Shown: in pieces, positions 9,988 to 18,982 of the stretch
Layout: each line of letters begins with the position of its first letter
How positions within the stretch are numbered: the first letter of the stretch is position 1
Source of the DNA: Bacteroidota bacterium
GTDB taxonomy: Bacteria > Bacteroidota > Bacteroidia > AKYH767-A > OLB10
Reading direction: 5' to 3'
Assembly: GCA_016721435.1 (NCBI GenBank)
Contig: JADKIC010000046.1
Coordinates: forward strand, 1-54,211
Length of the DNA stretch: 54,211 nucleotides
Translations under genes and position numbers: made by a program
Notes under the pieces: model-generated
What the model was told of the DNA's origin: nothing
Databases searched by the model: none
What the model saw: the letters and a program-made list of their open reading frames with translations, nothing else

Positions 9988-10214
9988 AAAGACTTCTTCG
10001 CTAAAGCTTCGACGTCAGAAAAAACAATTCTATGCATATAGCAGATCAAATAATTTTTCTTGCGAGCTAAAATATATTTAGGAGTCTTAAAATAACATAC
10101 TGCATATCTCTTTTTCTCTGCGCCTCAGCGACTCCGCGCGACACCCATGAAATTTGATTCTCATAAAATATTCTAGCCTGCTATTTATTGTATGAAACCA
10201 CAAATTTATGATCA

Positions 10215-10312
10215 GTCATAATAATAATTAGATGGGCCGCAGACTTGTCCTCCGTAGCTTACGCCGTCGCTTAAGCTTTGGCGCACACAGTTAGCGAAGG
10301 AGAGATTTATTA
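10215..10312 (+). repeat. Dispersed repeat A, copy 2
   Basis: Second copy of the 97-98-base unit, in the same orientation as copy 1 and 592 bases further on. A shorter, diverged version (GTCGCTAAAGCTTTGGCGCA core) occurs at about 10437-10495 next to the terminator of the dehydrogenase gene. Confidence 0.85.
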
Positions 10313-10578
10313 AGATTATTATGCTTTGTTATGATACAGTTGAATGGAATTGATAAAACTATTTTTGTGTAAAGTCTTAATTGTCATAGAAAATTCCTCT
10401 GTGAAGCTCTGTGCCCTGTGTGCCTCTGTGCCTGCCGACCGAAGCTTTCGCCGTCGCTAAAGCTTTGGCGCACACAGTTAGCGTAGGTGGGGTTAAAAAT
10501 GAAAATTGATTGGAAGAACGTGATTTCGCTTTATCGCGTTGCAAATAGTATGAAGAAATGTGAAGTGATTTCCTAAGC

Positions 10579-10622
10579 AAAAAAGCCATCAACAGGTGAA
10601 AATTGGAATTCCTGTTGATGGC
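10579..10622 (-). terminator. Intrinsic terminator of the dehydrogenase gene
   Basis: GCCATCAACAGG (10585-10596) pairs perfectly with CCTGTTGATGGC (10611-10622) to give a 12-bp stem with a 14-base loop. On the minus strand it is followed by a run of six T (10579-10584). It lies 18 bases after the stop at 10640. Confidence 0.85.
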
Positions 10623-10639
10623 TTCATAGTTTTCAAATG

Positions 10640-13600
10640 CTATTTCTGAATAAGCATTCTTTTCTTGATCATTTCTTCCCCGTTATGAATACTGATGATA
10701 TACAGTCCCATCTCCAATTGATTTAAAGGAATAGTCTGAATAGTATTTCCATTGAGTTTTGCTGAGTAAACATTTTGTCCGTTCATGCTGATGATATTCA
10801 ATGTTGCATTCATAAAACTCTCCGGCAGTTCCAAAGTGATCAGGTCATTTGCCGGTTGCGGATAGATTTTGAACTCGAAGGGTTCAGCATTTCTGAGTGT
10901 AAATTGTGCTTCTTCCAACTCTGCAAATGGTGGCCTTGCAATAGATGCATTGATGGTCAGTTCCGGTTTGTTGGAAGAGGATTCTCTTGATCTGAAAACA
11001 AATCTATTGCCATTCGTGGCGATGGGTTCACTTACCAGCACAGAGATCGCTGTGGCGCCTGATGCTTTCAGTGTATTCACTTGTTGCGTAATATCCCATT
11101 CATAATACTGACCGATAGTTCCGGTAATGGTTACCGTTGCCAGTGGACCTCCGATCGCTGCCGGTTTGTTGGAGTTGTTAATGGAAGTTTCTAACCAGGC
11201 ATTATCTGAAACATAATATATATCTACAGGAATAGAAACTACATTTGTATTGTTAACTCTACCAAACAATCTAATGGAAGCAGACGTTACAATGGAGGGG
11301 AAATTAGATATATCAAATCGTAAATAAGTTTCGAAGGAACCGTTATTGGTTCCTTTTCTGGAATAAAGTTGAGGCAAAGTTCCATAGTTGGTATTCGAAT
11401 AACTTCCTCCACGTACATAGCTATCAGCAACCGGGTTTTGCATCGACGCCTGTTGTTGTATGAAGAGCGATGCAGAAGGAACAGGTTTTTTAACGATACC
11501 TGGACCCTCATAATTTAAAGTGAGAATTTCTTGTCCATTGCGTTCAAAATAGTCAACGGTAATGGCATGCTTACCTGCTAACAAACCGATCTGTCCGGAA
11601 GCTTCTGTGTTCGCATGCAAGCCATCATTGCTCACTACTAACGTTGATCCGATATACATTTTACTGCCATCATCCGATGAAGTATAAAAGGTATAGATCC
11701 CATCAGCAGGAATTTGAATAAAACCGTTAAAGCTAAATCCGAAATTATCATTCTGTGTGCGCGGACTCAAATCTAAATTTGTAACAATTCCTGTAGAAAC
11801 AGGAGTCAATGTAGCGAACGCAGGTAAGGTACTCCAGGTCCCGTGATAATACGCATAGTTCAATCCATTGACTGTTCCCGATGGATTCTCCGGAGTGCGC
11901 AAATTGGTAGTAAATAGGGCAGTGTAGGTAGTGTTGTTTACAGGCGTGGTGATGGCTTGCGATTGAGCTCCTCCCTGCGACCAGTTGCTGAAAACATAAT
12001 TTACCGAATTCAATACCTGAGGAGATGATGTTCCGATGGTTCTCAAGACGCCCTCTACGCCTGTCACTGTAAAAGGTGTAACGAACGGTTGTCCATCCAA
12101 TGTAATTTCCAAACCTTGGGGAGTAGTATTAAAAGTCATCGTAGAGGTGTTGGGGAGGATGTCGGTGTAGGTGGTATCTTTTGCACCTTGTAGGTCGGTC
12201 ACCACTAAATACAATCTATAGTAAACATTCGCTGCTGTTTCACCGATATCAGGAATAGCGAAAGATCCGCTTGTAACTCCATCCGTTGCCGTAGGTCCGG
12301 GATGTGTATGAATATCGTGATGAAAGATCACATACCATTCAAAGGCACTTGCACCCAGTACTCCATCTTCGGGATCGTTCCCGCTACCGCTAAAACTGAA
12401 AGATGTGCCTGCAGTGTAGGTAGTGCCCGGGGTCGGTGTTTGAATCGTAGCTGTCGGAAATTGATTGACAGCCGACACTGTTAGTAAAGCTCCGTTACTG
12501 GTAGTTGTTCCTGCACTATTTGTGATCACTACTGTATACGTTCCGCCATCAGCGGTAGAAGCAGCAGCAATGGTATAGGTAGACCCTGTCGCGCCATTAA
12601 TGCTTGATCCATTCTTCCCCCATTGAAAGGTAAATGGACTTGATCCGGAGACAGAGACAGAAAATGAAGCGGAATTGCCCTGCGCAACAGTAGTGGATTG
12701 TGGTTGAGCCGTGATGACCGGAGAAGTGCCGGAAGCATACACAATTTTCTTCAGACTGCTGCTTGATCGTGATAGAAAATAAAGATTTCCGTCCGTACCT
12801 GTTATCAATCCTACAGGATTTCCTCCGATATTGCTTGCAAAATTTGAACGTGTGGCAGTATTCCCTGAAATAGATAGCCTGTCTATCCAGTTGCTGCAAT
12901 AATCAATATAAAAATAATTTCCGGTATACGTAGCAGGATAATTTGTGGCAGAAGGATTAAAGAAGGCACCTCCTGTAATCGCACAACCCTGACCTCCTCC
13001 TGATCCATGGGCGTAACTATACACCGGATTTGCATACGCACTATTGGAACTTGTTCCTTCAGCGGCAGGCCATCCGAAATTCAATCCTCCGGATGTAGCG
13101 TTATTAATTTCCTCCCAGGTGTTTTGTCCGACATCGTTCACAAATAATTTACCTGTGCCGGGTTGAAAAGTCAAGGTATAGGGATTTCTTACTCCATACG
13201 ACCATACACTTCTGCGTTGAACAGAACCGGTACTGTAAGGGTTTCCTGAAGCGGGAGTACCATCTGTATTCAATCGCAGTATTTTTCCGTGATAAGTATC
13301 GAGATTCTGTGCATTGGCAGAATTTGCATTCTCACCAATTCCCACATACAACTTTCCATCCGGGCCAAACTGCATCGTTCCTCCATTGTGATTGGTTGCA
13401 CTGGTTAACGGATCAAGATTTAAGAGTACTACTTCACTCCCGGCAACGGCTACATCTCCATTTGCCGTAAAACGACTAATGCGATTATTGGCTCCCGAAG
13501 AAACAGTATAGTAAAGATAGATGTATTGATTGGTGGCAAATGCAGGATCAAAAGCAATGCCCAGTAAACCTCTCTCGCCCGAAGAATTTACACTTAAGGT

Positions 13601-13903
13601 AACGAAGGACTGACTCAGCAAACTTCCGTTCTTAAATATTCGTAATGTACCGCTTTGCTCGGCAATAAAAATACGACCATCGGGTGCAGCGGTCATCACC
13701 GTTGGATTTGAAAGTCATGTAGCGACTTGCACGTCTGTGAATCCCGAAGGATAGGTTTGTGCATTAGCCCGGAAGTCTGAGAGTGACAGAAGAAATATGC
13801 AGCTAAATAATAACAAGGAATGGAAATTAAAATTTCGATTTCCAAGATAGGCTCGATCGGGTGATTTGGTCCGCGATGAGCTTGTGGTAAATGTGTGTTT
13901 CAT
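10640..13903 (-). CDS. PQQ-type sugar dehydrogenase-like multidomain T9SS protein, interrupted by in-frame TGA
   Basis: An N-terminal signal (RNFNFHSLLLFSCIFLLSLS ... ANAQ) is followed by the start of a glucose/sorbosone dehydrogenase beta-propeller (YPSGFTDVQVAT). An in-frame TGA at 13715-13717 interrupts it, and the frame continues with LSNPTVMTAAPDGRIFIAEQ. Homologous propellers have Gly there, so GGA to TGA is the simplest change. Counting from the GTG at 13699, domains are: propeller about 1-325 (GLLGIAFDPAF, HNGGTMQFGPDGKLYVGIGE, SYGVRNPYTLTFQPGTGKLF, GQNTWEEIN), Ig-like about 330-410, a PKD/Ig-like stretch to about 515, PA14 about 605-735 (FYTSSDDGSKMYI), a DNRLRE/CBM96-like domain about 750-920 (ADSYVRGGSYSNTNYGT) and a T9SS domain (FKIYPQPANDLITLE ... 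KRMLIQK). It is a large secreted, probably carbohydrate-binding, putative PQQ enzyme. The substrate is unknown. Confidence 0.85.
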
Positions 13904-14257
13904 GCTAATGTGTTTTGATTGTTGTGGTTTGGATTGGTAAATTATTTCGCTGAAAATCCCAATAGCCTTCTATAGCTATTAGAAGCCTCTAAAATTGACA
14001 CGACATGATATCGTTACCCATTGGGTATATTTCATGCGCTTCAAGCGAAGCTAAAGGTGGATGTATTCAAAATGAAAATCATTATACAATTAAAAGTATG
14101 TGTTACATTATTCACAGCATTTAGAACAAAATCCGTCTTGAGTTGAATAAAATGAAAAACCTTATGGGATCAAAACAAAAAACAGGAAAGGTAAAAAGTA
14201 CTTATAATAAAATACAAATGCTGTAAATACAGATTCGAATATTATAAATTTAAATAA

Positions 14258-14290
14258 TAAGAATGAAATGAAAATAGAGATTCATCTCCC
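14258..14290 (+). repeat. Imperfect direct repeat, left copy
   Basis: A 33-base stretch with the core GAAAATAGAGATTC. It matches 14693-14724 with about three mismatches. The two copies bracket the inverted-repeat element and the 11-base direct repeats, so they may mark the ends of an inserted or duplicated segment of about 435 bases. Confidence 0.55.
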
Positions 14291-14422
14291 CTGACTTTCG
14301 TAGAAAAAACATTTCATTTTAAATGTAATACAAATTCAACCTGATACAGCAAATTAACGGGTGTCTTAGGGTGTCCGACGAGAGATAAGACATAATTGAG
14401 ACATCCTCAGTTCTTAGATGTC

Positions 14423-14565
14423 TAAGCCCTGTAGGGGCGGCATCTCTGTAAATAAGGAGATCATCCTTCTCCCTCCTATGCCGGCAGCCGACCTAAGGTC
14501 GGCTGCCGGCGATGAAAGGAAAGGGAAGTTTGTCGGTTACAGAGATGCCGCCCCTACAGGGCTTA
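14423..14565. repeat. REP/MITE-like inverted-repeat element
   Basis: Outer arms of 28 bases (14423-14450 and 14538-14565) are perfect inverted complements, with the core CCCTGTAGGGGCGGCATCTC. Between them lies a second, very strong hairpin: 15 bases at 14480-14494 (GCCGGCAGCCGACCT) pair with 14496-14510 around a single A. The element is far more GC-rich than its surroundings. Similar 'GTAGGGGCGGCATCT' arms are dispersed in many Bacteroidota genomes, and REP-like elements of this kind are often mobilised in trans by Y1-type (RAYT) transposases. No transposase is visible in this window. Confidence 0.75.
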
Positions 14566-14692
14566 TATTGAAGAAATATCCATCTCCGGTCTAAGGTTAC
14601 TTCTTTTCCGGTCTTCTGCAAAAAACTACTCTGAAGATAGTCAAAATACTCTTCGAATTTTAATTTAGGGTGTCCCAATGCGGAAGTCAGGA

Positions 14693-14724
14693 ATAAGAAT
14701 AAATTGAAAATAGAGATTCGTCTC
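14693..14724 (+). repeat. Imperfect direct repeat, right copy
   Basis: Right partner of the repeat at 14258-14290 (shared core GAAAATAGAGATTC then G/A then TCTCC). It ends about 17 bases before the terminator of the RsmH-fusion gene. Confidence 0.55.
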
Positions 14725-14740
14725 CTTCATCTGCCATCAA

Positions 14741-14780
14741 ATTAAAAGTGGAGCCGATCTACACCGACTCCACTTTTAAT
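14741..14780 (-). terminator. Intrinsic terminator of the RsmH-fusion gene
   Basis: ATTAAAAGTGGAG (14741-14753) pairs perfectly with CTCCACTTTTAAT (14768-14780) around a 14-base loop. On the minus strand the descending arm ends in TTTTAAT. It lies 28 bases after the stop at 14808. The stem is symmetrical, so it could also act on plus-strand transcripts. Confidence 0.75.
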
Positions 14781-14807
14781 TCCTCTTGAAAAGAGAAACG
14801 TATGCTA

Positions 14808-16139
14808 TTAATTATCGTCTTTCTTTGACTTAGTGGTCACATTCATATCTCTCACACAAAGATACTTTCCATCGCGCTTTTCGAAATAAGACATGTAATA
14901 CCCTTTGCTAGTGGCATCACCTGCTGCATTGAGCTCTGTCCATGAACCAATTTCCACAGCCATATTACCCGCGGCAAACAGGTCAACCACTTTATAAACA
15001 TTCACGCTATTGGTGGTGTCCTTTTCCATGCGTGCTTTTGTACTGTCTCTGATAGCTGCTTTACCCATCGTCGGTTCATTGTTGCGACCGTAACTGTTGG
15101 CATCATCGCTGTAGTAGGCTACAACTCCATCGGCATCCTTCGCCTTCTCTGCGGCTGCGTACGCATCTTCCATGGCCTGGATTTCAACTTTGAGTTTATC
15201 CATGTCCAATGCCTGAAAGGACTTCTTTACGCGGCGGTCTTCTCCTGAATGAAAGGTAAGCAGGGCGACTCTGCCACCTGGAGCGAGGGCAAAAGGAATC
15301 TTTTCCAGGAATTTCTCCAACACGCCAAATTCATCATTCACCGCAATGCGTAATGCCTGAAAACAGCGCTGACAAGATTTCTTTACTACCTCCTTTCGAT
15401 CTGCTTCGGTAAGAAACGAAAGTGCTTTCTCTATCACTTCTTTTAACTTAAAAGTGGTGGAGATGATTCCTCCTTTCGAGCGGAATGTCACGATAGCGTG
15501 AGCGATTGGCGTTGCATGGGGTTCATCAGCATTTTCCTGAAAGATGGCTTCCAATTCATCTACAGAAATAGTTTTTAAAAGTGTTGCTGCTGATTTTCCA
15601 CTCTTCGGATTCAATCTTAAATCCAAAGGACCATCTACTTTAAATGAAAAACCTCTGTCCGGATTATCAATCTGCATGGAGGAGACACCCAAATCCGCCA
15701 ATATAAAATTCAGTAGACCTGATTCTGCTGTCAACTGATCAATCCCTGAAAAATTCATTTTCTTAATTACAATCACATCGGGGCCAAAGCCCAATGCCGC
15801 CAAACGGTCACGTGTCTTTGGTAATTCTATCGGATCAACATCCATCGCATACAGACGTCCGCCGGGCAGGAGACATTTCAACATCTCTAAACTATGTCCG
15901 CCATAACCCAGTGTGGCATCGAGACCAATTTGACCGGGAGTAATTTGCAGTACTTCCAAAATCTCGTCTACACAAATCGAACGATGAGTTCCTGCAGGTG
16001 TACGACCTTGCTGTAAGACTTTCGCTACATCTTCCGCATACTGCTCCGGCTGTAACTCCTTGTACTTCTCCTTAAAGGATTTTGGGTGTGTACCTTTGTA
16101 ACGCTCCCGACGAACACGCTTTGGCTCCTGATCATCCAT
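14808..16139 (-). CDS. RsmH-like rRNA methyltransferase fused to an NTF2/SnoaL-like domain
   Basis: A 443-aa frame made of two unrelated parts. Residues about 1-305 match the RsmH/MraW family (16S rRNA cytosine N4-methyltransferase, position 1402 in E. coli): basic N-terminus (RRERYKGTHPKSFKEKYKEL), SAM-binding LDATLGYGGHSLEMLK, ILADLGVSSMQIDNPDRGFS, and FQALRIAVNDEFGVLEKFLE then VALLTFHSGEDRRVKKSF. The usual RsmH end, with its Asn-Pro-Arg-Ser-rich motif, is missing. From about residue 308 it switches in frame to a DUF4440/SnoaL-type NTF2-like domain (MDKLKVEIQAMEDAYAAAEK, VVAYYSDDANSYGRNNEPTM, AVEIGSWTELNAAGDATSKG, YFEKRDGKYLCVRDMNV). Such NTF2-like proteins are normally separate, often lipoproteins. 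A deletion or assembly join fusing two neighbouring genes explains it best. The N-terminal extension resembles the divergent second RsmH copy some bacteria carry. Confidence 0.8.
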   Translation of the reverse strand: MDDQEPKRVRRERYKGTHPKSFKEKYKELQPEQYAEDVAKVLQQGRTPAGTHRSICVDEILEVLQITPGQIGLDATLGYGGHSLEMLKCLLPGGRLYAMDVDPIELPKTRDRLAALGFGPDVIVIKKMNFSGIDQLTAESGLLNFILADLGVSSMQIDNPDRGFSFKVDGPLDLRLNPKSGKSAATLLKTISVDELEAIFQENADEPHATPIAHAIVTFRSKGGIISTTFKLKEVIEKALSFLTEADRKEVVKKSCQRCFQALRIAVNDEFGVLEKFLEKIPFALAPGGRVALLTFHSGEDRRVKKSFQALDMDKLKVEIQAMEDAYAAAEKAKDADGVVAYYSDDANSYGRNNEPTMGKAAIRDSTKARMEKDTTNSVNVYKVVDLFAAGNMAVEIGSWTELNAAGDATSKGYYMSYFEKRDGKYLCVRDMNVTTKSKKDDN

Positions 16140-16372
16140 GCTGTAAAGTTAAAGTATTATACGTCCGGCTCCAACTTAAGCCCTGCAACTAAGGATAAAT
16201 ACAAAATGCTGCCAAACTATATGAAGCCACAAAAGATACAATTGAAACAACATTGCAATATAGGCTTCCTCTTTCGTGAAAGCGATTTCATTTAAAATAG
16301 TATACTACATTCGTATGATTATTCTCTAACGCACAAGCACATCCTAAAATTACCCATCTCCCCAATCAGCTA

Positions 16373-16915
16373 TTATTTCACAGGAGGAGGAGCATCGGCA
16401 AATTTTTTAAACTTACCGGTCAGCTTACCAATGACTAACAACAGGGGGAAAACAAATTTCTTCACCGGTCTTGGAATAGTAAGCATATCCATTTCTGCTT
16501 TATACCGGGTTAATAGGAATGCTCCATCGAAAGGATCGGGCTTATCATCATTGGCTTCATTGCAGGATTGATAGAGCTGACGTATAAAATATTCATAATT
16601 ATGAGAAGGTTTTACATGTCCGGTATAATGAAGCAAGTCATCACCCTCATTCCAAAACTGATGTGCTTCACCCGGTAAAAAAATGTATTCCTCACCCGGT
16701 AGAAGTGAAAACTCTTTCGTCAACGTCTTAATACGCATCTTTCCCTTGATGACTTTCACCATCTCTTCCTGCTTAAAATGAACATGCATGGGTGGTCCAA
16801 TACCCGGCTCCTCCATGCCTTCAAAAATCGTTATTGCACCCTTAGCTTCATTCGATGATCCTGTGATGATTAGCGTTTCACCGTTTTTATTGATTTTAAG
16901 TATTTCTTTATTCAT
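16373..16915 (-). CDS. Cupin-domain protein with hydrophobic C-terminal segment
   Basis: This is a 180-aa protein. Residues about 1-115 form a cupin barrel: GPPMHVHFKQEEMVKVIKGK carries the first metal motif (HxH...E), and LPGEEYIFLPGEAHQFWNEG the second (His near 82). The remaining 65 residues include a short hydrophobic helix (VKKFVFPLLLVIGKLTGKF) and a Pro-rich end, so it may touch the membrane. The substrate is unknown. The 160 bases before the upstream RsmH-fusion end and the 85 bases to the next gene make an operon with either neighbour possible but not shown. Confidence 0.75.
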   Translation of the reverse strand: MNKEILKINKNGETLIITGSSNEAKGAITIFEGMEEPGIGPPMHVHFKQEEMVKVIKGKMRIKTLTKEFSLLPGEEYIFLPGEAHQFWNEGDDLLHYTGHVKPSHNYEYFIRQLYQSCNEANDDKPDPFDGAFLLTRYKAEMDMLTIPRPVKKFVFPLLLVIGKLTGKFKKFADAPPPVK

Positions 16916-16999
16916 ATCAATTTGATTAAAATAAATTTCCTCAATATTTAACTTCCAAATATCAACCGGCTGTTTGAAATTCCACCTCCGAATGGAAGG

Positions 17000-17416
17000 T
17001 CAATTTATTTTCCGCATTCCCAACCTTCCCCCTATAAATGCCATGGGCAGATAGGCAAAACCGAGATCTACAACAGTAAACCAGAGCGGAGACGGGAGCA
17101 TCATTACATTCGCAATACCTCCCGCGAGAAAAGCAAAACCTATCGCCAGTGCAAACTTCGATTTATGCGTTGCCGCGATGAGGGCTGCGAGAAAGGCCCC
17201 GGCTAGCGTTCCAAGAGCATGCGCCAGAAAAGGCATAATGAAATGCTTCGCTTCAAATAAATGCATGGAAGCTTTTAATCCTTCTTCAGTAGTGACATCT
17301 GCTCCTGCGGGTGGTGGAATAACAGACCCGCTGATCATAATGATAGACATATTCACAATACTTCCACCGATAAGTCCGGCAACGACAGCCAGAACATTTT
17401 TAAAAGTAGGATTCAT
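17000..17416 (-). CDS. Small four-helix membrane protein
   Basis: A 138-aa protein with four predicted transmembrane helices: about 8-28 (VLAVVAGLIGGSIVNMSIIM), 56-78 (KHFIMPFLAHALGTLAGAFL), 86-104 and 108-130 (MLPSPLWFTVVDLGFAYLPM). A soluble loop (PPPAGADVTTEEGLKASMHL) lies between helices 1 and 2. No domain with known function is recognised. Gly/Ala-rich helices are typical of small conserved Bacteroidota membrane proteins. Confidence 0.7.
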   Translation of the reverse strand: MNPTFKNVLAVVAGLIGGSIVNMSIIMISGSVIPPPAGADVTTEEGLKASMHLFEAKHFIMPFLAHALGTLAGAFLAALIAATHKSKFALAIGFAFLAGGIANVMMLPSPLWFTVVDLGFAYLPMAFIGGRLGMRKIN

Positions 17417-17491
17417 AATTATATAATTTAAAGAGATGTTTGTTTTTATGAACTTTATCTTTTTAGTTTTTAAAATAGATCTCCGGAAAAA

Positions 17492-18895
17492 TTACTCTAT
17501 TAAGATTTTACCGGTGAGCACACCATTGTTTTTAACAACGGTATAATAATAAACACCCGTTGATAAATTCAACTGTAATTTAGTTGAAGCCGAAGAGAGT
17601 TGTACTTCCCGGGATATCTGCCCAAGTGGATTTGCAATTGTCAGGAAAGCATTCTCCTTGAAGTCAGCCATGTCAATCGTAACATTTCCGTTGGAAGGAT
17701 TAGGATAAAAAGATATTTTTCCACTTTCTGACTCTACATCATTTATCCCAGTTAGCCCTGAATACTCTATCAGATCCCCATAGGGCAGACCACCTGTGGG
17801 AAAACTTCCATCGTAAATTTTTGTATAGACACCGGAGGAGAGGTTATAAGAAAATATCGCTCCTAAATTATTTACTCCGCCATTCAAGGTCATGCCATAG
17901 AGTTTACCGTCGCTGGCCATCATCACATTACCGAAGGGAGTACATCCTGTAGCTACTGCGAAATCATGTAATTTTGTATATGTACCGGACGATGGGTTAA
18001 AACTAAATATTACTCCTTTGTTATTTGTTCCGCCCTGCGAAGTATTTCCATAAAAAACTCCCGCGTTCTCCATCACTGTTCCCATGGGTGCTGAACCGTT
18101 GACTCCATCAAAATTATGGAGCACACTATGCCCATTATTAGCAGTATTAAAACTGAACAGGACTCCATTTCCTGTAGCGCCTCCTCCAAAAGCCATTCCG
18201 TATAGCAAACCATTCGCGCCCTGCATAAGATTTCCGAAAGGGCTAAAACCATTGGTAAAATTGAAATCGTGAACGATGGCATAAGTACTTGTAGAAATAT
18301 CATAGCTAAAAATCACTCCGGCTCCACCTTGTCCGCCGGTAGTGGTCATTCCGTATAATTTACCGTTGGCGGCCTGCATCACCGTTCCATTCGGAAGTTG
18401 GCCTGTGGGTCCGTCAAACTCGTGCAACTTGGTATATTGGTTATTGGAGAGATCAAGGCTATAAAGAACGCCTTTGTTAAAGGTCCCGCCGTTATTGGTT
18501 AAACCATACAGTTTATTGTTGGTCGCCTTAATCACTGTTCCACGCGGATAATACCCGGATAAGGAATCCATGCTGTATAACATCGTATAAACATTGGTTG
18601 CAGGATTATAACTGAAAATATCTCCCAGTGCATTCAGCCCACCGGAAACCGAATTGCCATAGATTAAGGTACTGCTTACCGGCAATAAATTACTTTGCAT
18701 ACTCCCGCCTGCAGCACCTCCCATGCAAACGTACTCATTGGCAAAGCCGGTGCCATCTCCATTAATTTTAATAATACCACCGATGCCAAAGCTGCCGCCA
18801 ACCGACAAAGTGCCCCAGAGTTCAGGGATTTGGGCATGAGCGATGGAGGAGAAAAGCAGAAGGAAGTAAATAGTTGAAAATCGTTTGCACTTCAT
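17492..18895 (-). CDS. GloVer-type tandem-repeat exported protein with T9SS sorting domain
   Basis: A 467-aa protein with a signal peptide (MKCKRFSTIYFLLLFSSIAH, AQ). At least seven repeats of about 45 residues follow, each with 'GTVMxAxNGKLYGMTxxGGxxxxGVIFSYDxxxxxYTxLHDF'. Examples are LPNGTVMQAANGKLYGMTTT and TPFGNVMMASDGKLYGMTLN. This is the 'choice-of-anchor tandem repeat GloVer' pattern, predicted to fold as a beta-propeller. The C-terminus is a T9SS type-A domain (ISFYPNPSNGNVTIDMA ... LSTGVYYYTVVKNNGVLTGK, ILIE). It is intact. It is secreted or surface-bound with no known ligand. Confidence 0.85.
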   Translation of the reverse strand: MKCKRFSTIYFLLLFSSIAHAQIPELWGTLSVGGSFGIGGIIKINGDGTGFANEYVCMGGAAGGSMQSNLLPVSSTLIYGNSVSGGLNALGDIFSYNPATNVYTMLYSMDSLSGYYPRGTVIKATNNKLYGLTNNGGTFNKGVLYSLDLSNNQYTKLHEFDGPTGQLPNGTVMQAANGKLYGMTTTGGQGGAGVIFSYDISTSTYAIVHDFNFTNGFSPFGNLMQGANGLLYGMAFGGGATGNGVLFSFNTANNGHSVLHNFDGVNGSAPMGTVMENAGVFYGNTSQGGTNNKGVIFSFNPSSGTYTKLHDFAVATGCTPFGNVMMASDGKLYGMTLNGGVNNLGAIFSYNLSSGVYTKIYDGSFPTGGLPYGDLIEYSGLTGINDVESESGKISFYPNPSNGNVTIDMADFKENAFLTIANPLGQISREVQLSSASTKLQLNLSTGVYYYTVVKNNGVLTGKILIE

Positions 18896-18982
18896 ATGAT
18901 TTAGTTTTGATGAAGTAAAACTAAAATAAAATTAGATCATGTGCAAATCGCACATTCTCTTATTAGCTACGGCAGACATAAA

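Larger units (their letters stand above)
9575..10578. other. Noncoding repeat-rich region
   Basis: About 1 kb without a credible gene. It holds two near-identical 97-98-base units (9623-9719 and 10215-10312), two 83-base units (9787-9869 and 9905-9987), an inverted partial of the second type near 10117-10140 (CTGCGCCTCAGCGACTCCGC) and a partial of the first type at about 10437-10495. The translated frame across 10377-10592 is a by-product of these repeats. See the separate repeat entries. Confidence 0.7.
13904..14740. other. Noncoding stretch holding an inverted-repeat element
   Basis: About 840 bases without a convincing gene. The first 450 bases are AT-rich and probably include the promoter of the dehydrogenase gene. 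The centre holds the inverted-repeat element at 14423-14565. A 61-codon minus-strand frame (14493-14678, beginning MGHPKLKFEEYFDYLQSSFL) runs into the element and is not recognisable. It might be the remnant of a gene end. The element is bracketed by an 11-base direct repeat (TTAGGGTGTCC at 14366-14376 and 14665-14675). Confidence 0.6.

Noticed and set aside
10377..10592. 71-aa frame on the minus strand
   Set aside because: It lies in the repeat cluster and has no start or ribosome-site context. Its composition reflects the repeat DNA.
13715..13717. Reassignment of TGA to Gly (alternative genetic code)
   Set aside because: TGA is used as an ordinary stop elsewhere, for example at 24287-24289 and 35204-35206, so one TGA in place of Gly is better explained as a mutation or base-call error.
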